Part shown: positions 8,259 to 17,934 of the stretch, one piece after another
How positions within the stretch are numbered: position 1 is the stretch's first letter
Layout: every line of letters starts with the position of its first letter
NCBI GenBank assembly: GCA_009776725.1
Contig: WRNE01000002.1
Location: 64,001-104,026, forward strand
DNA from: Coriobacteriia bacterium
GTDB lineage: Bacteria; Actinomycetota; Coriobacteriia; Coriobacteriales; UBA8131
Direction of reading: 5' to 3'
Length of the DNA stretch: 40,026 nucleotides
The notes under the pieces: model-generated
Databases searched by the model: none
The model's input: the letters and a program-made list of their open reading frames with translations, nothing else
What the model was told of the DNA's origin: nothing
Position numbers and translations under genes: made by a program

Positions 8259-9554
8259 TTAGTTAAAGAAGCCTTCATAATGATGCATTTTTAACTGGCT
8301 TTCGATTTGTGTCATTGTATCTAGGGCAACACCGACCATAATCAGGATCGACGTGCCACCGAAAGCCTGGATGAGGGACTGGTTGGTAAAAGCAAATAAA
8401 ATGCTTGGCACAACGGCGATAACCCCGATATAAAACGCTCCGGGCAAGGTAATGCGCATCAGGATATTGCTGATGTAGTTAATCGTTGCATTGCCTGGCC
8501 TTATCCCCGGTATAAAACCGCCCTGTTTCTGTAAGTTAGAGGCTGTGTCCTCAGGGTTAAAGACCATCGATGTATAAAAGAAGCAGAAAAACACGATCAG
8601 CCCAAACGTCAAGACCCAGTTCAACCAGCCTGTTGTCAGCCAACCAGACAAGGTGTTTAGCCATTCAACCTGGAAGAATGCTGCCAACTGCGCTGGAAAA
8701 TACAGAAGCGAGGAGGTAAAGATGATCGGGATAACCCCAGCTCCGTTGACCTTTAGCGGAATATAGGTATTGGACCCACCCATTACCCGGCGGCCTTGGA
8801 TGCGCTTGGCATAGTTGATCGGGATGCGTCTTTGCGCTCTTTCAATTAATACAATGCCTGGGATAACTACCAAGACCACGGCGATGATCAAAACAGTGAT
8901 CCCGATGCTTTGAGGGGTCACATTGCCTGTCCCATAACCTAAGGAAGTAACGATAGCAGACGGAAAGCCGGAAACGATATTGGCAAAGATTATCAACGAC
9001 ATGCCGTTGCCGATGCCCCGCTGGGTGATCAACTCGCCCATCCACATGATCAGAGCCACCCCTGCCATCAAAGTAAACACGATCACAACGCTTGTAAGGC
9101 TAGTAGGCACGCTTTCTGGCAGAACCAGGCCATATTGGCTGGACTGGAACAAAAAGAGGTAACCGACAGCATTGATCAAGCCGAGTGCCAAAGTCACGTA
9201 ACGGGTTGCCTGGGTCAGCTTTTTCTGCCCGCTTTCCCCTTCTTTTGACCAGCTTTGCAATGCAGGTATCACACCCTGCATGAGCTGGATGATAATGCTC
9301 GAGGTAATGTAGGGCATGATCCCTAGGGACAATACCGAAAAACGCGATAAAGCGTTCCCTGAAAACAAATTGAGAAACGATATAGTCTGGTTTGTAGACG
9401 CTAACGATTGGAACCTTTCCATTAACTGTTCAACAGGAATACCTGGAACCGGAATATATGCTCCCAAGCGATACAAGGCAACTATCATCATCGAGAACAA
9501 TATCTTATTACGCAGTTCAGGTACTCTGAACGCGTTGAAAATGGCACTTAGCAA
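8259..9554 (-). CDS. secY: Preprotein translocase subunit SecY
   Basis: SecY is the channel subunit of the SecYEG translocon for export and membrane insertion. The 431-residue sequence shows ten hydrophobic segments, the N-terminal FRVPELRNKILFSMMIV start region, the PVPGIP motif after helix 1, and the cytoplasmic loop RRIPINYAKR. The start is TTG at 9554 within a 7-base overlap with the end of rplO (TAA at 9548-9550), preceded by GAGG. No better start fits the family N-terminus. Its place between rplO and adk is canonical. Confidence 0.97.
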   Translation of the reverse strand: MLSAIFNAFRVPELRNKILFSMMIVALYRLGAYIPVPGIPVEQLMERFQSLASTNQTISFLNLFSGNALSRFSVLSLGIMPYITSSIIIQLMQGVIPALQSWSKEGESGQKKLTQATRYVTLALGLINAVGYLFLFQSSQYGLVLPESVPTSLTSVVIVFTLMAGVALIMWMGELITQRGIGNGMSLIIFANIVSGFPSAIVTSLGYGTGNVTPQSIGITVLIIAVVLVVIPGIVLIERAQRRIPINYAKRIQGRRVMGGSNTYIPLKVNGAGVIPIIFTSSLLYFPAQLAAFFQVEWLNTLSGWLTTGWLNWVLTFGLIVFFCFFYTSMVFNPEDTASNLQKQGGFIPGIRPGNATINYISNILMRITLPGAFYIGVIAVVPSILFAFTNQSLIQAFGGTSILIMVGVALDTMTQIESQLKMHHYEGFFN

Positions 9555-9997
9555 GGATCCTCGACCTTCCCTCCGGCAGCTATGATTTTTTCAACCGCTT
9601 TTACAGAAACCTTGTCAACCCGGATAGTCAACGCCCTGGTCAGTTCGCCGTCGCCCAAGAGCTTGACCATCTGAGTGGTCTTTTTAATGATCCCCTTAGA
9701 AACGAGGCTGTCATGGTCGACCAGGTCGCCGTCGGTATACAAGTCCTCCAAACGCCCCACATTTACTGGAGCGTACTCGACGCGGTTGAAGTTCTTAAAG
9801 CCTGGCTTGTACGGCAAACGCATTGCCAAGGGGTTCTGTCCGCCCTCAAAGCCTGCTCGCTTGCCTCCGCCAGCCCGTGATTTTTGGCCGTTCTCACCGC
9901 GTCCTGATGTCTTACCATGCCCTGAGCCATGGCCGCGCCCAACGCGTTTGCGCTGTTTGGTCGATCCTGGAGCAGGGGCTAAATCGTGAAGCTGCAT
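9548..9997 (-). CDS. rplO: 50S ribosomal protein L15
   Basis: L15 is a late-assembly protein of the large subunit. The basic Gly-rich N-terminal extension (LAPAPGSTKQRKRVGRGHGS, GRGENGQKSRAGGGKR) and the L18e/L15 core ending in AVEKIIAAGGKVEDPC are both visible. It has 149 residues. ATG at 9997 directly follows the TAA of rpmD; AGGAGATATAA before the start gives the ribosome-binding site. Its stop overlaps the secY start. Confidence 0.97.
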   Translation of the reverse strand: MQLHDLAPAPGSTKQRKRVGRGHGSGHGKTSGRGENGQKSRAGGGKRAGFEGGQNPLAMRLPYKPGFKNFNRVEYAPVNVGRLEDLYTDGDLVDHDSLVSKGIIKKTTQMVKLLGDGELTRALTIRVDKVSVKAVEKIIAAGGKVEDPC

Positions 9998-10183
9998 TTA
10001 TATCTCCTCCACCTTCACCAAGTGCTTAACCTTGAATATCATACCGCGAACAGCAGGGTTATCGACTTGGAGAATGGTTTTATTAATCCTGCCTAAGCCT
10101 AAGGCTCGAATAGTCTTTACTTGGTCGCCCGGGAACCCGATTGTCGATCGGACCTGTGTGATCTTTAATGTTTTTTCAGCCAT
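9998..10183 (-). CDS. rpmD: 50S ribosomal protein L30
   Basis: Small L30 protein (61 residues), matching over the full family length (LKITQVRSTIGFPGDQVKTI, RALGLGRINKTILQVDNPAVRG in two halves). It binds 23S rRNA in the large subunit. The start is ATG at 10183, 3 bases after the rpsE stop, with GGAAGG in the rpsE tail. The stop abuts the rplO start. Confidence 0.96.
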   Translation of the reverse strand: MAEKTLKITQVRSTIGFPGDQVKTIRALGLGRINKTILQVDNPAVRGMIFKVKHLVKVEEI

Positions 10184-10186
10184 CTT

Positions 10187-10702
10187 TTATTTTTCCTTCC
10201 AACCGTAGATATTGGCAACTGTAGTATCACGTCGCTTGGCTACAGCATTGGGAGAAGAAAGCGATTTCAAGCCTGCAGCAGCAGCTTTGACTATGTTCAT
10301 TGCATTGCTTGAGCCCAATGACTTCGATAGCACGTTCTTTACCCCTGCCAATTCAAGCAAGGCTCTCACTGGGGCTCCAGCGACAACACCTGTACCAGGA
10401 GTTGCAGGCTTCAAAAAGACTTTGGCCGCACCAAAAGTACCTGTTGCCTCATGAGGCAGCGTGCCTTCTGCTGTCAATGGCACCTCGAACATGTTCTTTT
10501 TGGCGTCTTCAACGCCTTTACGTATCGCTGTCGGCACCTCAGAGCTTTTACCCATCCCGACACCGACGTGGCCTTCGCCGTCACCAACGACCACCAGGGC
10601 CGTCAAGGAGAAGCGTCGGCCGCCTTTGACAACTTTTGCTACGCGGTTTATAAATACCACTCGTTCCTGTAACTCTGCAACCGGTGCTTTTTCCCGTGCC
10701 AT
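10187..10702 (-). CDS. rpsE: 30S ribosomal protein S5
   Basis: S5 helps translational accuracy and assembly of the small subunit. The double-stranded RNA-binding-like N-domain ([20 protein letters not shown]) and the C-terminal S5 domain ([37 protein letters not shown]) are both complete. It has 171 residues, normal length. ATG at 10702 is preceded by AAGGAAGGA. It sits between rplR and rpmD. Confidence 0.97.
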   Translation of the reverse strand: MAREKAPVAELQERVVFINRVAKVVKGGRRFSLTALVVVGDGEGHVGVGMGKSSEVPTAIRKGVEDAKKNMFEVPLTAEGTLPHEATGTFGAAKVFLKPATPGTGVVAGAPVRALLELAGVKNVLSKSLGSSNAMNIVKAAAAGLKSLSSPNAVAKRRDTTVANIYGWKEK

Positions 10703-10715
10703 TCAACATCCTTCC

Positions 10716-11087
10716 TTAGAACTTCAAGCCCGCTTCGCGGGCACCCTCAGCCAAAGCCTTGACGCGGCCATGATAAAGGTAGCCGCCGCGGTCAAAGACC
10801 ACGCTTTCGATCTTTGCCGCTTTGGCCCGTTGGCCGACAAGCTCGCCGACTATGCTGGCTCCTTCAATGTTCGACCCCTTGACGCCTCTCTCTTTGAAAT
10901 CCGCATCAAGGGAAGACGCTGATACCAAAGTGCGTCGAGCGATATCGTCAATGACTTGTGCATATATATGGCTGTTGGAGCGTGTCACTCGCAAGCGAGG
11001 TATTTCGGCAGTCCCGCTGACCTTCCCGCGGACCCGGCGCTGGCGACGCTTCAAAGCTTGCTTTTTAACCTTGTTCTTGTCTGACAT
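10716..11087 (-). CDS. rplR: 50S ribosomal protein L18
   Basis: L18 binds 5S rRNA together with L5. It shows the basic N-terminus ([19 protein letters not shown]) and the core ([18 protein letters not shown] through [20 protein letters not shown]), 123 residues. ATG at 11087 with AGGAG eight bases upstream. Standard location between rplF and rpsE. Confidence 0.97.
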   Translation of the reverse strand: MSDKNKVKKQALKRRQRRVRGKVSGTAEIPRLRVTRSNSHIYAQVIDDIARRTLVSASSLDADFKERGVKGSNIEGASIVGELVGQRAKAAKIESVVFDRGGYLYHGRVKALAEGAREAGLKF

Positions 11088-11095
11088 GTCTACTC

Positions 11096-11638
11096 CTAAT
11101 TACTAGCAGCTGCTTTACCCTGTTTACGACGTACCCTCTCACCGCTGTATCGGATGCCTTTGCCTTTGTATGGCTCGGGTTTGCGCCATTTGCGGATATC
11201 TGCCGCCACTTGTCCGACTCGTTGTTTGTCGATCCCGTGGACGATGATCTGCGTCTGAGCGGGTACTTCAAAACTAATGCCGTCTTCAGCCTTGATAAGG
11301 ACAGGATGGGAATAGCCCAACTGTAACTCAAGGTTTGCCCCGTTTAGGGCTGCACGGTACCCAACGCCAACGATTTCCAAAGACTTGCTGAACCCATCGC
11401 TGACGCCAACGACCATATTCGAGATCAGTGACCTGTACAGGCCGTGGTAGGCCCTAGCTTCTGGGCTTTCTTCGACCCTGTCGACCAATAGTACCTTATC
11501 AGTCTCTTTTACCGTGATCAGGGGTGATATCTCTTGTGACAACTCACCTCTTGGGCCCTTCACCAAAACCGTAGTCTCGATAACGCTGACTTCTACCCCG
11601 TCAGGGAGAGGAATGGGTTGTTTTCCGATACGTGACAT
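11096..11638 (-). CDS. rplF: 50S ribosomal protein L6
   Basis: L6 binds near the sarcin-ricin loop. Two L6 domains are visible: residues 1-82 ([29 protein letters not shown]) and 83-180, ending with the signature [14 protein letters not shown] followed by a basic tail. It has 180 residues. ATG at 11638; gap of 13 bases to rpsH. Confidence 0.97.
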   Translation of the reverse strand: MSRIGKQPIPLPDGVEVSVIETTVLVKGPRGELSQEISPLITVKETDKVLLVDRVEESPEARAYHGLYRSLISNMVVGVSDGFSKSLEIVGVGYRAALNGANLELQLGYSHPVLIKAEDGISFEVPAQTQIIVHGIDKQRVGQVAADIRKWRKPEPYKGKGIRYSGERVRRKQGKAAASN

Positions 11639-11651
11639 CTTTTAGACCTTT

Positions 11652-12050
11652 CTACCAGATATAGGCGATTACTTCTCCGCCAACACCTAATTGACGGGCA
11701 TCACGGTCGGCCATTATACCCTTGGATGTCGAAATCACAGCTGTGCCTAAGCCACCCAGCACACGGGGCAATTGGTCTTTGGATGCGTACACTCTTAGCC
11801 CAGGCTTGGAGATCCGTTTCAAGCCACGCAGGCTCTTCTCCCTCTTCGGGCCGTATTTCATGGTGATAACTAGCTGGTTAACCGGTTTTTCATCCACTAC
11901 TTGATAATCGATAATGTATCCCTCTTCTTTTAGGATCCGTGCAATCTGGGTCAGCTTGTTGCTGGTCGGCATGATCACAGTCTCTTTATTGGCCGAGTTA
12001 GCATTGCGCACCCTAGTTAGCATATCGGCTATTGGGTCAGTCATTGTCAT
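11652..12050 (-). CDS. rpsH: 30S ribosomal protein S8
   Basis: S8 is a primary 16S rRNA binder and, in E. coli, the autoregulator of the spc operon. The full family length of 132 residues is present, with [15 protein letters not shown] at the start and [20 protein letters not shown] near the end. ATG at 12050 has GGAGACAACC before it; a second ATG at 12044 would shorten the product by two residues and match the usual N-terminus. A 101-base gap separates it from rpsN. Confidence 0.97.
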   Translation of the reverse strand: MTMTDPIADMLTRVRNANSANKETVIMPTSNKLTQIARILKEEGYIIDYQVVDEKPVNQLVITMKYGPKREKSLRGLKRISKPGLRVYASKDQLPRVLGGLGTAVISTSKGIMADRDARQLGVGGEVIAYIW

Positions 12051-12151
12051 GGTTGTCTCCTATAAAGTCTACCTGGCCTTTGTCGGTCGATGCATGTCTT
12101 ACTAGTCGCATATCGATCTTTGTCCGACAGGCTAGAATTTGCTCTTTATCC
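12051..12151 (-). other. 101-base gap inside the spc operon (rpsN-rpsH)
   Basis: This is one of the longest internal gaps of the spc part of the cluster; most neighbours touch or lie within 20 bases. No gene was recognised in it. On the minus strand it holds an imperfect dyad: TCGATATGC and GCATCGA, separated by 14 bases. Being in front of rpsH, whose product regulates this operon in E. coli, it could be a regulatory leader, but I see no specific match to a known S8 site. Confidence 0.35.
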
Positions 12152-12337
12152 TTACCAGCTGGATTTCCGGACACCGGGCAGCTCTCCACGGCTTGCCAGC
12201 TCCCGCAGGCAGATACGGCAGATGCCGAACTTGCGATAGTAGGCACGCGGACGCCCGCATCGTGAACAACGGTTGTGTTGGCGGGTGGAGAATTTCGCGT
12301 CACGCTTAGATTTGGCGATCATCGACTTTTTAGCCAC
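12152..12337 (-). CDS. rpsN: 30S ribosomal protein S14, zinc type
   Basis: Short, zinc-binding S14 of 61 residues with two CxxC pairs ([20 protein letters not shown], exactly 20 residues). S14 sits in the head of the small subunit. The start is GTG at 12337, with AAGGAG about eight bases upstream; the product begins [12 protein letters not shown] as in the family. Only this zinc-type S14 is seen in the window; a zinc-free paralogue used under zinc starvation would have to be elsewhere. Confidence 0.97.
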   Translation of the reverse strand: MAKKSMIAKSKRDAKFSTRQHNRCSRCGRPRAYYRKFGICRICLRELASRGELPGVRKSSW

Positions 12338-12349
12338 AGGTAAGCTCCT

Positions 12350-12898
12350 TTACTGGTTTTGCCTGAACGGGAAGCCCAAGACTTCGAACAGGGCATAGGC
12401 GTCTTCGTCATTATCAGCAGTGGTGACAAAGGTAATATCCATTCCACGTACCCTGTCCACACGATCGTAGTCAATCTCGGTAAAAACTAATTGTTCGGTT
12501 ATTCCTAAAGTGTAGTTGCCTCGTCCGTCGAAGCTGGTTGGCGAGATGCCCCGGAAGTCACGGATACGGGGGATAGCCATTGCCAGCAAGCGGTCTAAGA
12601 ACTCCCACATGCGGTCGCCGCGCAATGTCACTTTTGCCCCTATCGCCATGCCTGTGCGCAGCTTGAACCCAGCTATTGATTTTTTGGCCCTGGTTACCTT
12701 TGGCTGTTGGCCTGTGATAATGCGCAAGTCCTCAATGGCGTTTTCCAGTTGCTTGGCATCCTGCACCGCAGACCCGACTCCCATGTTGACGACGATTTTC
12801 TCAAGCCGTGGGACCTGGTGGATGTTTTGTTTGCCAAGGTCCTCTTTAAGGCTCGCTAATATTTCATTATTGAATTTTTCTTTCAGTCTTACACTCAT
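12350..12898 (-). CDS. rplE: 50S ribosomal protein L5
   Basis: L5 binds 5S rRNA and contacts the P-site tRNA. It shows [53 protein letters not shown] and [15 protein letters not shown]. The open frame continues upstream to 12970 inside rplX, but ATG at 12898 gives the family N-terminus and the usual length (182 residues). It begins one base after the rplX TAG stop, so coupled translation is likely. Confidence 0.97.
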   Translation of the reverse strand: MSVRLKEKFNNEILASLKEDLGKQNIHQVPRLEKIVVNMGVGSAVQDAKQLENAIEDLRIITGQQPKVTRAKKSIAGFKLRTGMAIGAKVTLRGDRMWEFLDRLLAMAIPRIRDFRGISPTSFDGRGNYTLGITEQLVFTEIDYDRVDRVRGMDITFVTTADNDEDAYALFEVLGFPFRQNQ

Positions 12899-12899
12899 G

Positions 12900-13223
12900 C
12901 TAGTCAATGTCCTTTCCGCATTTCTTGCAGACGCGGATCTTGTCTTTCCCACGCACATCCACCTTGACACGGGTGGCCTTGTCGCATTGTGGGCATATCA
13001 GCATCACTGTCGAAATATGAATCGGCTTCTCGATCGAGATGATTCCGCCTTGGGGGTTGTCGCGAGAGGGGCGTTGTGCTTTTTTGGCCACAGCCACCTT
13101 CTCCACAATCACTTTGCGTGAACTGGGGATCGTCTTCATCACGACCGAAGTCGCGCCCTTGTCTTTCCCGCTGATCACTGTGACTTGATCGCCTCGTTTT
13201 ATGTGTAGTTTGTTTTTACTCAT
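12900..13223 (-). CDS. rplX: 50S ribosomal protein L24
   Basis: L24 initiates large-subunit assembly. The KOW motif is at the N-terminus ([18 protein letters not shown]), and a C-terminal zinc-ribbon-like part carries CxxC pairs ([10 protein letters not shown] and CKKCGKDID), as in many Gram-positive L24 proteins. It has 107 residues. ATG at 13223 with AAGGAG seven bases upstream. Confidence 0.97.
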   Translation of the reverse strand: MSKNKLHIKRGDQVTVISGKDKGATSVVMKTIPSSRKVIVEKVAVAKKAQRPSRDNPQGGIISIEKPIHISTVMLICPQCDKATRVKVDVRGKDKIRVCKKCGKDID

Positions 13224-13234
13224 CGACTTGCTCC

Positions 13235-13603
13235 TTATAAGGTCTCTGGAGCGAGCGATACGATACGCATATAGCGCTTATCCCTCAACTCGCGGGCGAC
13301 CGGGCCAAAAATACGCGTGCCGCGCGGACTGCCGGCATTGTCGATTACAACCACAGCGTTCTGGTCGAAACGAATATAGCTGCCGTCCTTGCGGCGTACT
13401 GGTTGCTTGACTCGGACAATAACGCAACGAACAATCTCGCCTTTTTTGACATGTCCGCCAGGCGTTGCCTCTTTGACAGAGCAAACGATCACGTCACCAA
13501 GGCTGGCATATCGCCGTTTTGACCCTCCGAGCACCTTTATACACTGCACCCTGCGAGCTCCTGAGTTGTCAGCAACGGCGAGCATTGTTTCTGCTTGAAT
13601 CAC
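13235..13603 (-). CDS. rplN: 50S ribosomal protein L14
   Basis: Highly conserved L14, 122 residues: [20 protein letters not shown] at the start, [20 protein letters not shown] next, and the terminal [20 protein letters not shown]. It forms intersubunit bridge B8 with 16S rRNA. The start is GTG at 13603, preceded by GGAGG seven bases away. A 45-base gap separates it from rpsQ. Confidence 0.97.
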   Translation of the reverse strand: MIQAETMLAVADNSGARRVQCIKVLGGSKRRYASLGDVIVCSVKEATPGGHVKKGEIVRCVIVRVKQPVRRKDGSYIRFDQNAVVVIDNAGSPRGTRIFGPVARELRDKRYMRIVSLAPETL

Positions 13604-13648
13604 TGTAATTCCTCCTACTGGCTAGTTGAAAGCTTACTTCGTAAGCGT

Positions 13649-13930
13649 CTACTTGGCCTTCTCAATGATCTCAACCAAGCGCCAATGCTTAAGCTTTGAT
13701 ATAGGGCGGGTCTCCATTACCGAGACTGTGTCGCCAACACTAGTTGAGTTCTCTTCGTCATGTACGTGCAGCTTTTTTGTAGACGTGACCATCTTTTTAT
13801 AAACTGGATGTTGCTTTCTTTCCTTTATCTCGACGACGCAAGTCTTGTCTCCAGATGTGGAGACAACCAGGCCTTGCCTGAGCTTACGCGTATTGCGCTT
13901 TGTGTCTTCTACGATGATTTCATCAGTCAT
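13649..13930 (-). CDS. rpsQ: 30S ribosomal protein S17
   Basis: S17 is a primary 16S rRNA binder with an OB fold. Matches cover the whole protein: TRKLRQGLVVSTSGDKTCVV, RKQHPVYKKMVTSTKKLHVH, and GDTVSVMETRPISKLKHWRL. It has 93 residues; about ten acidic residues precede the family core. ATG at 13930 with AAGGA upstream. Confidence 0.96.
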   Translation of the reverse strand: MTDEIIVEDTKRNTRKLRQGLVVSTSGDKTCVVEIKERKQHPVYKKMVTSTKKLHVHDEENSTSVGDTVSVMETRPISKLKHWRLVEIIEKAK

Positions 13931-13949
13931 TTAGGTTCCTTCTTTACAC

Positions 13950-14210
13950 TCAGTCAATGCTTAGGGCGGTATCCGCAGTCGATGCAGCCTGTGCCTCTAT
14001 CTCAAAAAGCTGGGCTGCCTCGCTTAGTTCGCGTTCCCGAATCTCGGTCAGGATGCGGGCGATGTCCTTTTTGACCATCTTTATCCGAGCTGTATTGTCG
14101 AGCTGGCTCGTTGCCATTTGAAACCGTAAGTTGAAGAGCTCGGCCCGGCTGTCTGCTAATGCTGTCTTTAAGTCGTCATTAGTCAGTTCGTGGATCTCGC
14201 TTGCTTTCAT
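13950..14210 (-). CDS. rpmC: 50S ribosomal protein L29 with C-terminal extension
   Basis: L29 lies by the polypeptide exit tunnel. The helical core is clear ([40 protein letters not shown], then [12 protein letters not shown]). The core ends near residue 62, but the protein has 86 residues: about 24 extra, acidic and Ala-rich residues follow. ATG at 14210 abuts the rplP TAA, with GGAGGGG in front. The neighbouring L16 also has an acidic tail. Confidence 0.95.
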   Translation of the reverse strand: MKASEIHELTNDDLKTALADSRAELFNLRFQMATSQLDNTARIKMVKKDIARILTEIRERELSEAAQLFEIEAQAASTADTALSID

Positions 14211-14768
14211 TTACCCCTCCCCTTCGCTATCTTGGCCTTCTGTGCTTGCTGTGTCTCCGACTAGTGCAAACGGCGACTCCTCGTCCGTCTCGGCATGTGA
14301 CTCAAAATCGTTGACCTCGACGGGGACAGCAATATCTACTTTGACTGGTTCTACCTCGCTGACGTCACGGGTGACGATGCGGCACTTAATAGGCAGTTTT
14401 TGAATTGCCAAGCGTAAGGCCTCCATCGCAATATCATGCTCTACGTCAGCAATCTCGAACATGATGCGGTTTGGTTTTACAACAGCGACCCAAGACTCCG
14501 GGTTGCCTTTTCCGGAGCCCATGCGGGTCTCGGCAGGTTTTTTGGTTACTGGCTTATCGGGGAAAATTGTAATCCAGACCCTGCCGCCACGGCGCATATG
14601 ACGGGTCATAGCGATACGGGCAGCCTCTATTTGCCGGTTTGTAATCCACGCCGCCTGCAAAGCCTGGATCCCATAAGCCCCAAACTGTAGCTCGGTATGG
14701 CCTTTGGCTTTGCCCTTCATTGAGCCACGTTGCACCTTGCGGTGCTTCACACGTTTTGGAGTAAGCAT
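14211..14768 (-). CDS. rplP: 50S ribosomal protein L16 with acidic C-terminal extension
   Basis: L16 organises the A-site region of the large subunit. The core ([66 protein letters not shown]-like [16 protein letters not shown]) ends near residue 142. The protein has 185 residues; the extra roughly 43 are strongly acidic, with many Glu, Asp, Ser and Thr and a Glu-Gly end. That is unusual for a protein binding RNA. ATG at 14768 directly follows the rpsC TAA. Confidence 0.96.
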   Translation of the reverse strand: MLTPKRVKHRKVQRGSMKGKAKGHTELQFGAYGIQALQAAWITNRQIEAARIAMTRHMRRGGRVWITIFPDKPVTKKPAETRMGSGKGNPESWVAVVKPNRIMFEIADVEHDIAMEALRLAIQKLPIKCRIVTRDVSEVEPVKVDIAVPVEVNDFESHAETDEESPFALVGDTASTEGQDSEGEG

Positions 14769-15479
14769 TTATCTTCTCCCTTCATTATTTGTGTTACGGC
14801 GTGATCGTTGTTGACGGCCGGAGCCCTCGAGGGCAGGAGACGGGGTAGCTTGTCCGGGCAGCTTGTCGCCATGATAGATCCAGACCTTGACACCGATCGA
14901 GCCCATCGTGGTGGCAGCTGTGGCAAAGCCATAGTCGATGCGGGCACGTAGAGTATGCAATGGCACCCGGCCTTCACGGTACCATTCACGACGGCTCATT
15001 TCTGCTCCGCCTAGGCGTCCGGCACACTGCACGCGAATGCCTAATGCCCCGCTCTTTTGCGCGGACTGGACTGCCCTGCGCATCGCCCTACGAAAAGCGA
15101 CACGGCCCTCTAGCTGCTCAGCTACCGACTGGGCAACCAGGACTGCATCTAGCTCGGGGCGCTTTACCTCGACTACGTCTACCGAAACATGGCCGTTTGC
15201 TATCTGGGCAAGGCCTTTGCGGAGGTTGTCGATGTCTGCGCCCTTTTTGCCGATGACAATGCCGGGGCGGGCAGTGGTAATGATTACCTTGACCTTGTCT
15301 CCAGCCCGTTCGATCTCTACTCGTGAGACAGCGGCACGGGCAAGCTGCTCTTCGACATAGGCGCGTATAGCCAAGTCGTTTTGCAGGTTGGCTGCATAGT
15401 CCTTATCGGCGATCCACCGGCTGCGCCAGTCTTCAGTGATACCTAAACGGAATCCGGTGGGATAGACTTTTTGACCCAT
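14769..15479 (-). CDS. rpsC: 30S ribosomal protein S3
   Basis: S3 forms part of the mRNA entry site. It shows [20 protein letters not shown], the KH domain ([20 protein letters not shown]) and the C-domain ([38 protein letters not shown]). ATG at 15479 gives the family start; upstream in-frame codons to 15503 lie inside rplV. AGGAGG of the rplV end serves as ribosome-binding site. The 236-residue product ends in a basic, Arg/Asn-rich tail. Confidence 0.97.
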   Translation of the reverse strand: MGQKVYPTGFRLGITEDWRSRWIADKDYAANLQNDLAIRAYVEEQLARAAVSRVEIERAGDKVKVIITTARPGIVIGKKGADIDNLRKGLAQIANGHVSVDVVEVKRPELDAVLVAQSVAEQLEGRVAFRRAMRRAVQSAQKSGALGIRVQCAGRLGGAEMSRREWYREGRVPLHTLRARIDYGFATAATTMGSIGVKVWIYHGDKLPGQATPSPALEGSGRQQRSRRNTNNEGRR

Positions 15480-15480
15480 G

Positions 15481-15816
15481 TCATGCCTCCTTTGTACCGA
15501 CAACGACTGTGATGTGGCAGGTGCGTTTGTTTATGCGCGCAGCCGACCCACGTGCCCGAGGGCGCCAACGCTTTAGGGTTGGGCCGTCGTCGGCATAGCT
15601 GGTCTTTACTATCAGGTTCTCTTCCCTAACGCCTTCGCGCTCGGCATTGGAGACAGCACTGTTAAGGCACTTCTCGATCACCTCTGAGATATTGCGGTCC
15701 GAGAAGCGCAAGATCTCACGGGCCCTGGGCACCTCTTGGCCACGGATCAGGTCGATCACCATACGGGCTTTTCTGGGAGACACCCGTACATAACGGGCAT
15801 GAGCCTTTGCTTCCAT
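15481..15816 (-). CDS. rplV: 50S ribosomal protein L22
   Basis: L22 lines the exit tunnel. Family motifs include [20 protein letters not shown] at the N-terminus and [20 protein letters not shown] near the beta-hairpin and C-terminus. It has 111 residues. ATG at 15816 abuts the rpsS stop; stop TGA lies one base before rpsC. Confidence 0.97.
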   Translation of the reverse strand: MEAKAHARYVRVSPRKARMVIDLIRGQEVPRAREILRFSDRNISEVIEKCLNSAVSNAEREGVREENLIVKTSYADDGPTLKRWRPRARGSAARINKRTCHITVVVGTKEA

Positions 15817-16092
15817 TTACCTTCTGCCTTTCTTATCGCCAGCATGACCCCGAAAGGTACGGGTTGCTGCGAACTCGCCAAGTTTATGGCCGACCATGCT
15901 CTCAGTGATGTACACCGGAACATGCTTGCGCCCATCATGCACTGCGATAGTATGACCGACCATTTCTGGAAAGATAGTCGATGCCCGTGACCAGGTCTTT
16001 ATGATGTTCTTCTCGCCGGCATCGTTCATTTTCGTGATTCGAGCCAATAAACGCGGTTCGACGAATGGTCCTTTTTTAAGGCTTCTACTCAC
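15817..16092 (-). CDS. rpsS: 30S ribosomal protein S19
   Basis: S19 lies in the head of the small subunit next to S13. Family signature: [19 protein letters not shown], then [20 protein letters not shown] and [18 protein letters not shown]. It has 91 residues. The start is GTG at 16092 with AAGGAG six bases upstream. Confidence 0.97.
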   Translation of the reverse strand: MSRSLKKGPFVEPRLLARITKMNDAGEKNIIKTWSRASTIFPEMVGHTIAVHDGRKHVPVYITESMVGHKLGEFAATRTFRGHAGDKKGRR

Positions 16093-16111
16093 TGTTTTCT
16101 CCTTTTAAAGC

Positions 16112-16942
16112 TTATTTCCTGCGTCTGCGGATAATCAAGGCACTGGACTGTCTTTTCTTGTTACGTGTCCGGTGGCCCTTGGTATGTACTCCCCAAGGAC
16201 TGACCGGGTGGCGCCCAGCGCTTTTGTTCTTGCCTTCGCCGCCGCCATGGGGATGGTCTACTGGGTTCATGGCTGTACCGCGCACGCTAGGCCTGATTCT
16301 CAGCCAACGGTTGCGTCCGGCCTTGCCGATCTTAATATTGTTATGGTCGGAGTTCCCGACTTCGCCGATTGTTGCCCGACAGGTGATTAGCACCCTGCGC
16401 ATCTCTGAGGAAGGCATCCGCAAAATAGCATAGTTGCCTTCTTTTCCCATCAACTGGATGGATGTCCCGGCACTGCGCGCCAATGCTGCACCCTGGCCAG
16501 GATTCAGCTCGACCGCGTGGATTGTGGTGCCTACCGGGATGTCTTGGAGCTGCATAGCGTTGCCTGGCTTGATGTCTGATCCAGGACCGCTAGTCACGAT
16601 GTCCCCGACTTTTAGGCCTTTAGGGTGCAAAATGTAGGACTTCGCCCCATCAGCGTAGTGGAGGAGTGCGATCCGGGCAGAACGGTTCGGGTCATACTCG
16701 ATTGTTGCCACCTTTGCCGGGATCCCGTCTTTGTTCCGTTTGAAGTCGATAGCCCGGTATTTGCGCTTGTGGCCGCCTCCTTGGTGACGGGTGGTAATCC
16801 GGCCGTTATTGTTGCGCCCAGCATAATTCTTCAGCGGCTTGGTCAGCGACTTCTCGGGGCTAGTCGCTGTAATCTCTGCAAAATCAGACACAGACTGAAA
16901 GCGACGGCCCGGTGACGTTGGCTTATACTGCTTGATTCCCAT
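16112..16942 (-). CDS. rplB: 50S ribosomal protein L2
   Basis: L2 is needed for subunit joining and peptidyl transfer. It has 276 residues with the family start ([20 protein letters not shown]), [20 protein letters not shown], and the conserved [17 protein letters not shown] containing the catalytic-region histidine. ATG at 16942 with AAAGG upstream; 59 bases after rplW. Confidence 0.97.
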   Translation of the reverse strand: MGIKQYKPTSPGRRFQSVSDFAEITATSPEKSLTKPLKNYAGRNNNGRITTRHQGGGHKRKYRAIDFKRNKDGIPAKVATIEYDPNRSARIALLHYADGAKSYILHPKGLKVGDIVTSGPGSDIKPGNAMQLQDIPVGTTIHAVELNPGQGAALARSAGTSIQLMGKEGNYAILRMPSSEMRRVLITCRATIGEVGNSDHNNIKIGKAGRNRWLRIRPSVRGTAMNPVDHPHGGGEGKNKSAGRHPVSPWGVHTKGHRTRNKKRQSSALIIRRRRK

Positions 16943-17001
16943 TTTTAAACCTTTCTGGCATCTTTTAAACCCTATCTGACAAGCTAGAGGCAGGCTTGGG
17001 C

Positions 17002-17295
17002 TTAAAGACCGAATGCTTCTATCGAGTCACCAGGAGCCAAGGTGACAATCGCTTTCTTCCAAGTACGTGTCAGGCCTTTGGCGTAGCGGACCCGCTTTGG
17101 CTTGGCTTTTACATTTATTGTGTTGACTTTCAAGACTGTCACGTCAAAGATCGACTCGACAGCTTGTCCAATCTCTATCTTATTAGCAGTCTTAGCGACC
17201 TCAAAGGTGTACCTGTTCTCGTTTAACAAGTCATACGAACGCTCAGAGATTATTGGACGGATGATCACCTGGCGGGGATCCTTCTTGATACTCAT
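17002..17295 (-). CDS. rplW: 50S ribosomal protein L23
   Basis: L23 at the tunnel exit docks trigger factor and SRP. Motifs: [40 protein letters not shown], and the loop [20 protein letters not shown]. It has 97 residues. ATG at 17295 overlaps the rplD stop by four bases (ATGA), so the two are coupled. Confidence 0.97.
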   Translation of the reverse strand: MSIKKDPRQVIIRPIISERSYDLLNENRYTFEVAKTANKIEIGQAVESIFDVTVLKVNTINVKAKPKRVRYAKGLTRTWKKAIVTLAPGDSIEAFGL

Positions 17296-17921
17296 GCTAA
17301 TACCTCTTCTACCCGGCTCAGTGCCGATTTTGTTAGCACTAGCGTCTTATTATCCAAAAAGTCGTAGGTATTCATCTCGGAAACCGGGATGATACGGACG
17401 CTGGGCAGGTTCCGAAACGACAGAAAGGCGTTGATGTCGTCGTCGGTGACCACAAACGTCACCCGCCCGTCTATCTCAAGGGCGTTTAATGCCCCTAGCG
17501 CGGCTTTCGTCGACGGTTTCTCAAAATCGACATTTTCCAAGATCAACAAAGTCCCTGAAACCTGCTTTGCCGACAAAGCCGAGCGCAACGCCAGCTTGAC
17601 CTCGCGCCGGTTGACTTTCATGTCATAGCTCCGCGGGGTAGGCCCAAAAACCACCCCACCGCCCCGGTAGTGAGGGGCCCGTATTGACCCTTGCCTGGCT
17701 CGGCCAGTGCCTTTTTGGCGATAAGGCTTTCTACCGCCGCCTCGGACCGCTGCACGGTTCTTGCTGGCATGCGTGCCGCTTCGGGCTGCTGCGAGCTGGG
17801 CCCGGACCACCTGGTGCATGACGTGCACATTGGGCTCAATAGCGAAGACCGACTCGCTCAGGTCGGCCGACCCGACCTTTTCTCCTTCGAGGTTTACGAT
17901 GTCTTGTTTAATGGTTGCCAC
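17292..17921 (-). CDS. rplD: 50S ribosomal protein L4
   Basis: L4 lines the exit tunnel and, in gammaproteobacteria, regulates the S10 operon. Motifs: the tunnel loop GGGRKPYRQKGTGRARQGSI, HYRGGGVVFGPTPRSYDMKV, and [18 protein letters not shown] at the end. It has 209 residues. The start is GTG at 17921 with AAGGG nine bases upstream. No macrolide-type change was evident in the loop. Confidence 0.97.
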   Translation of the reverse strand: MATIKQDIVNLEGEKVGSADLSESVFAIEPNVHVMHQVVRAQLAAARSGTHASKNRAAVRGGGRKPYRQKGTGRARQGSIRAPHYRGGGVVFGPTPRSYDMKVNRREVKLALRSALSAKQVSGTLLILENVDFEKPSTKAALGALNALEIDGRVTFVVTDDDINAFLSFRNLPSVRIIPVSEMNTYDFLDNKTLVLTKSALSRVEEVLA

Positions 17922-17934
17922 GGATGATTCCCTT

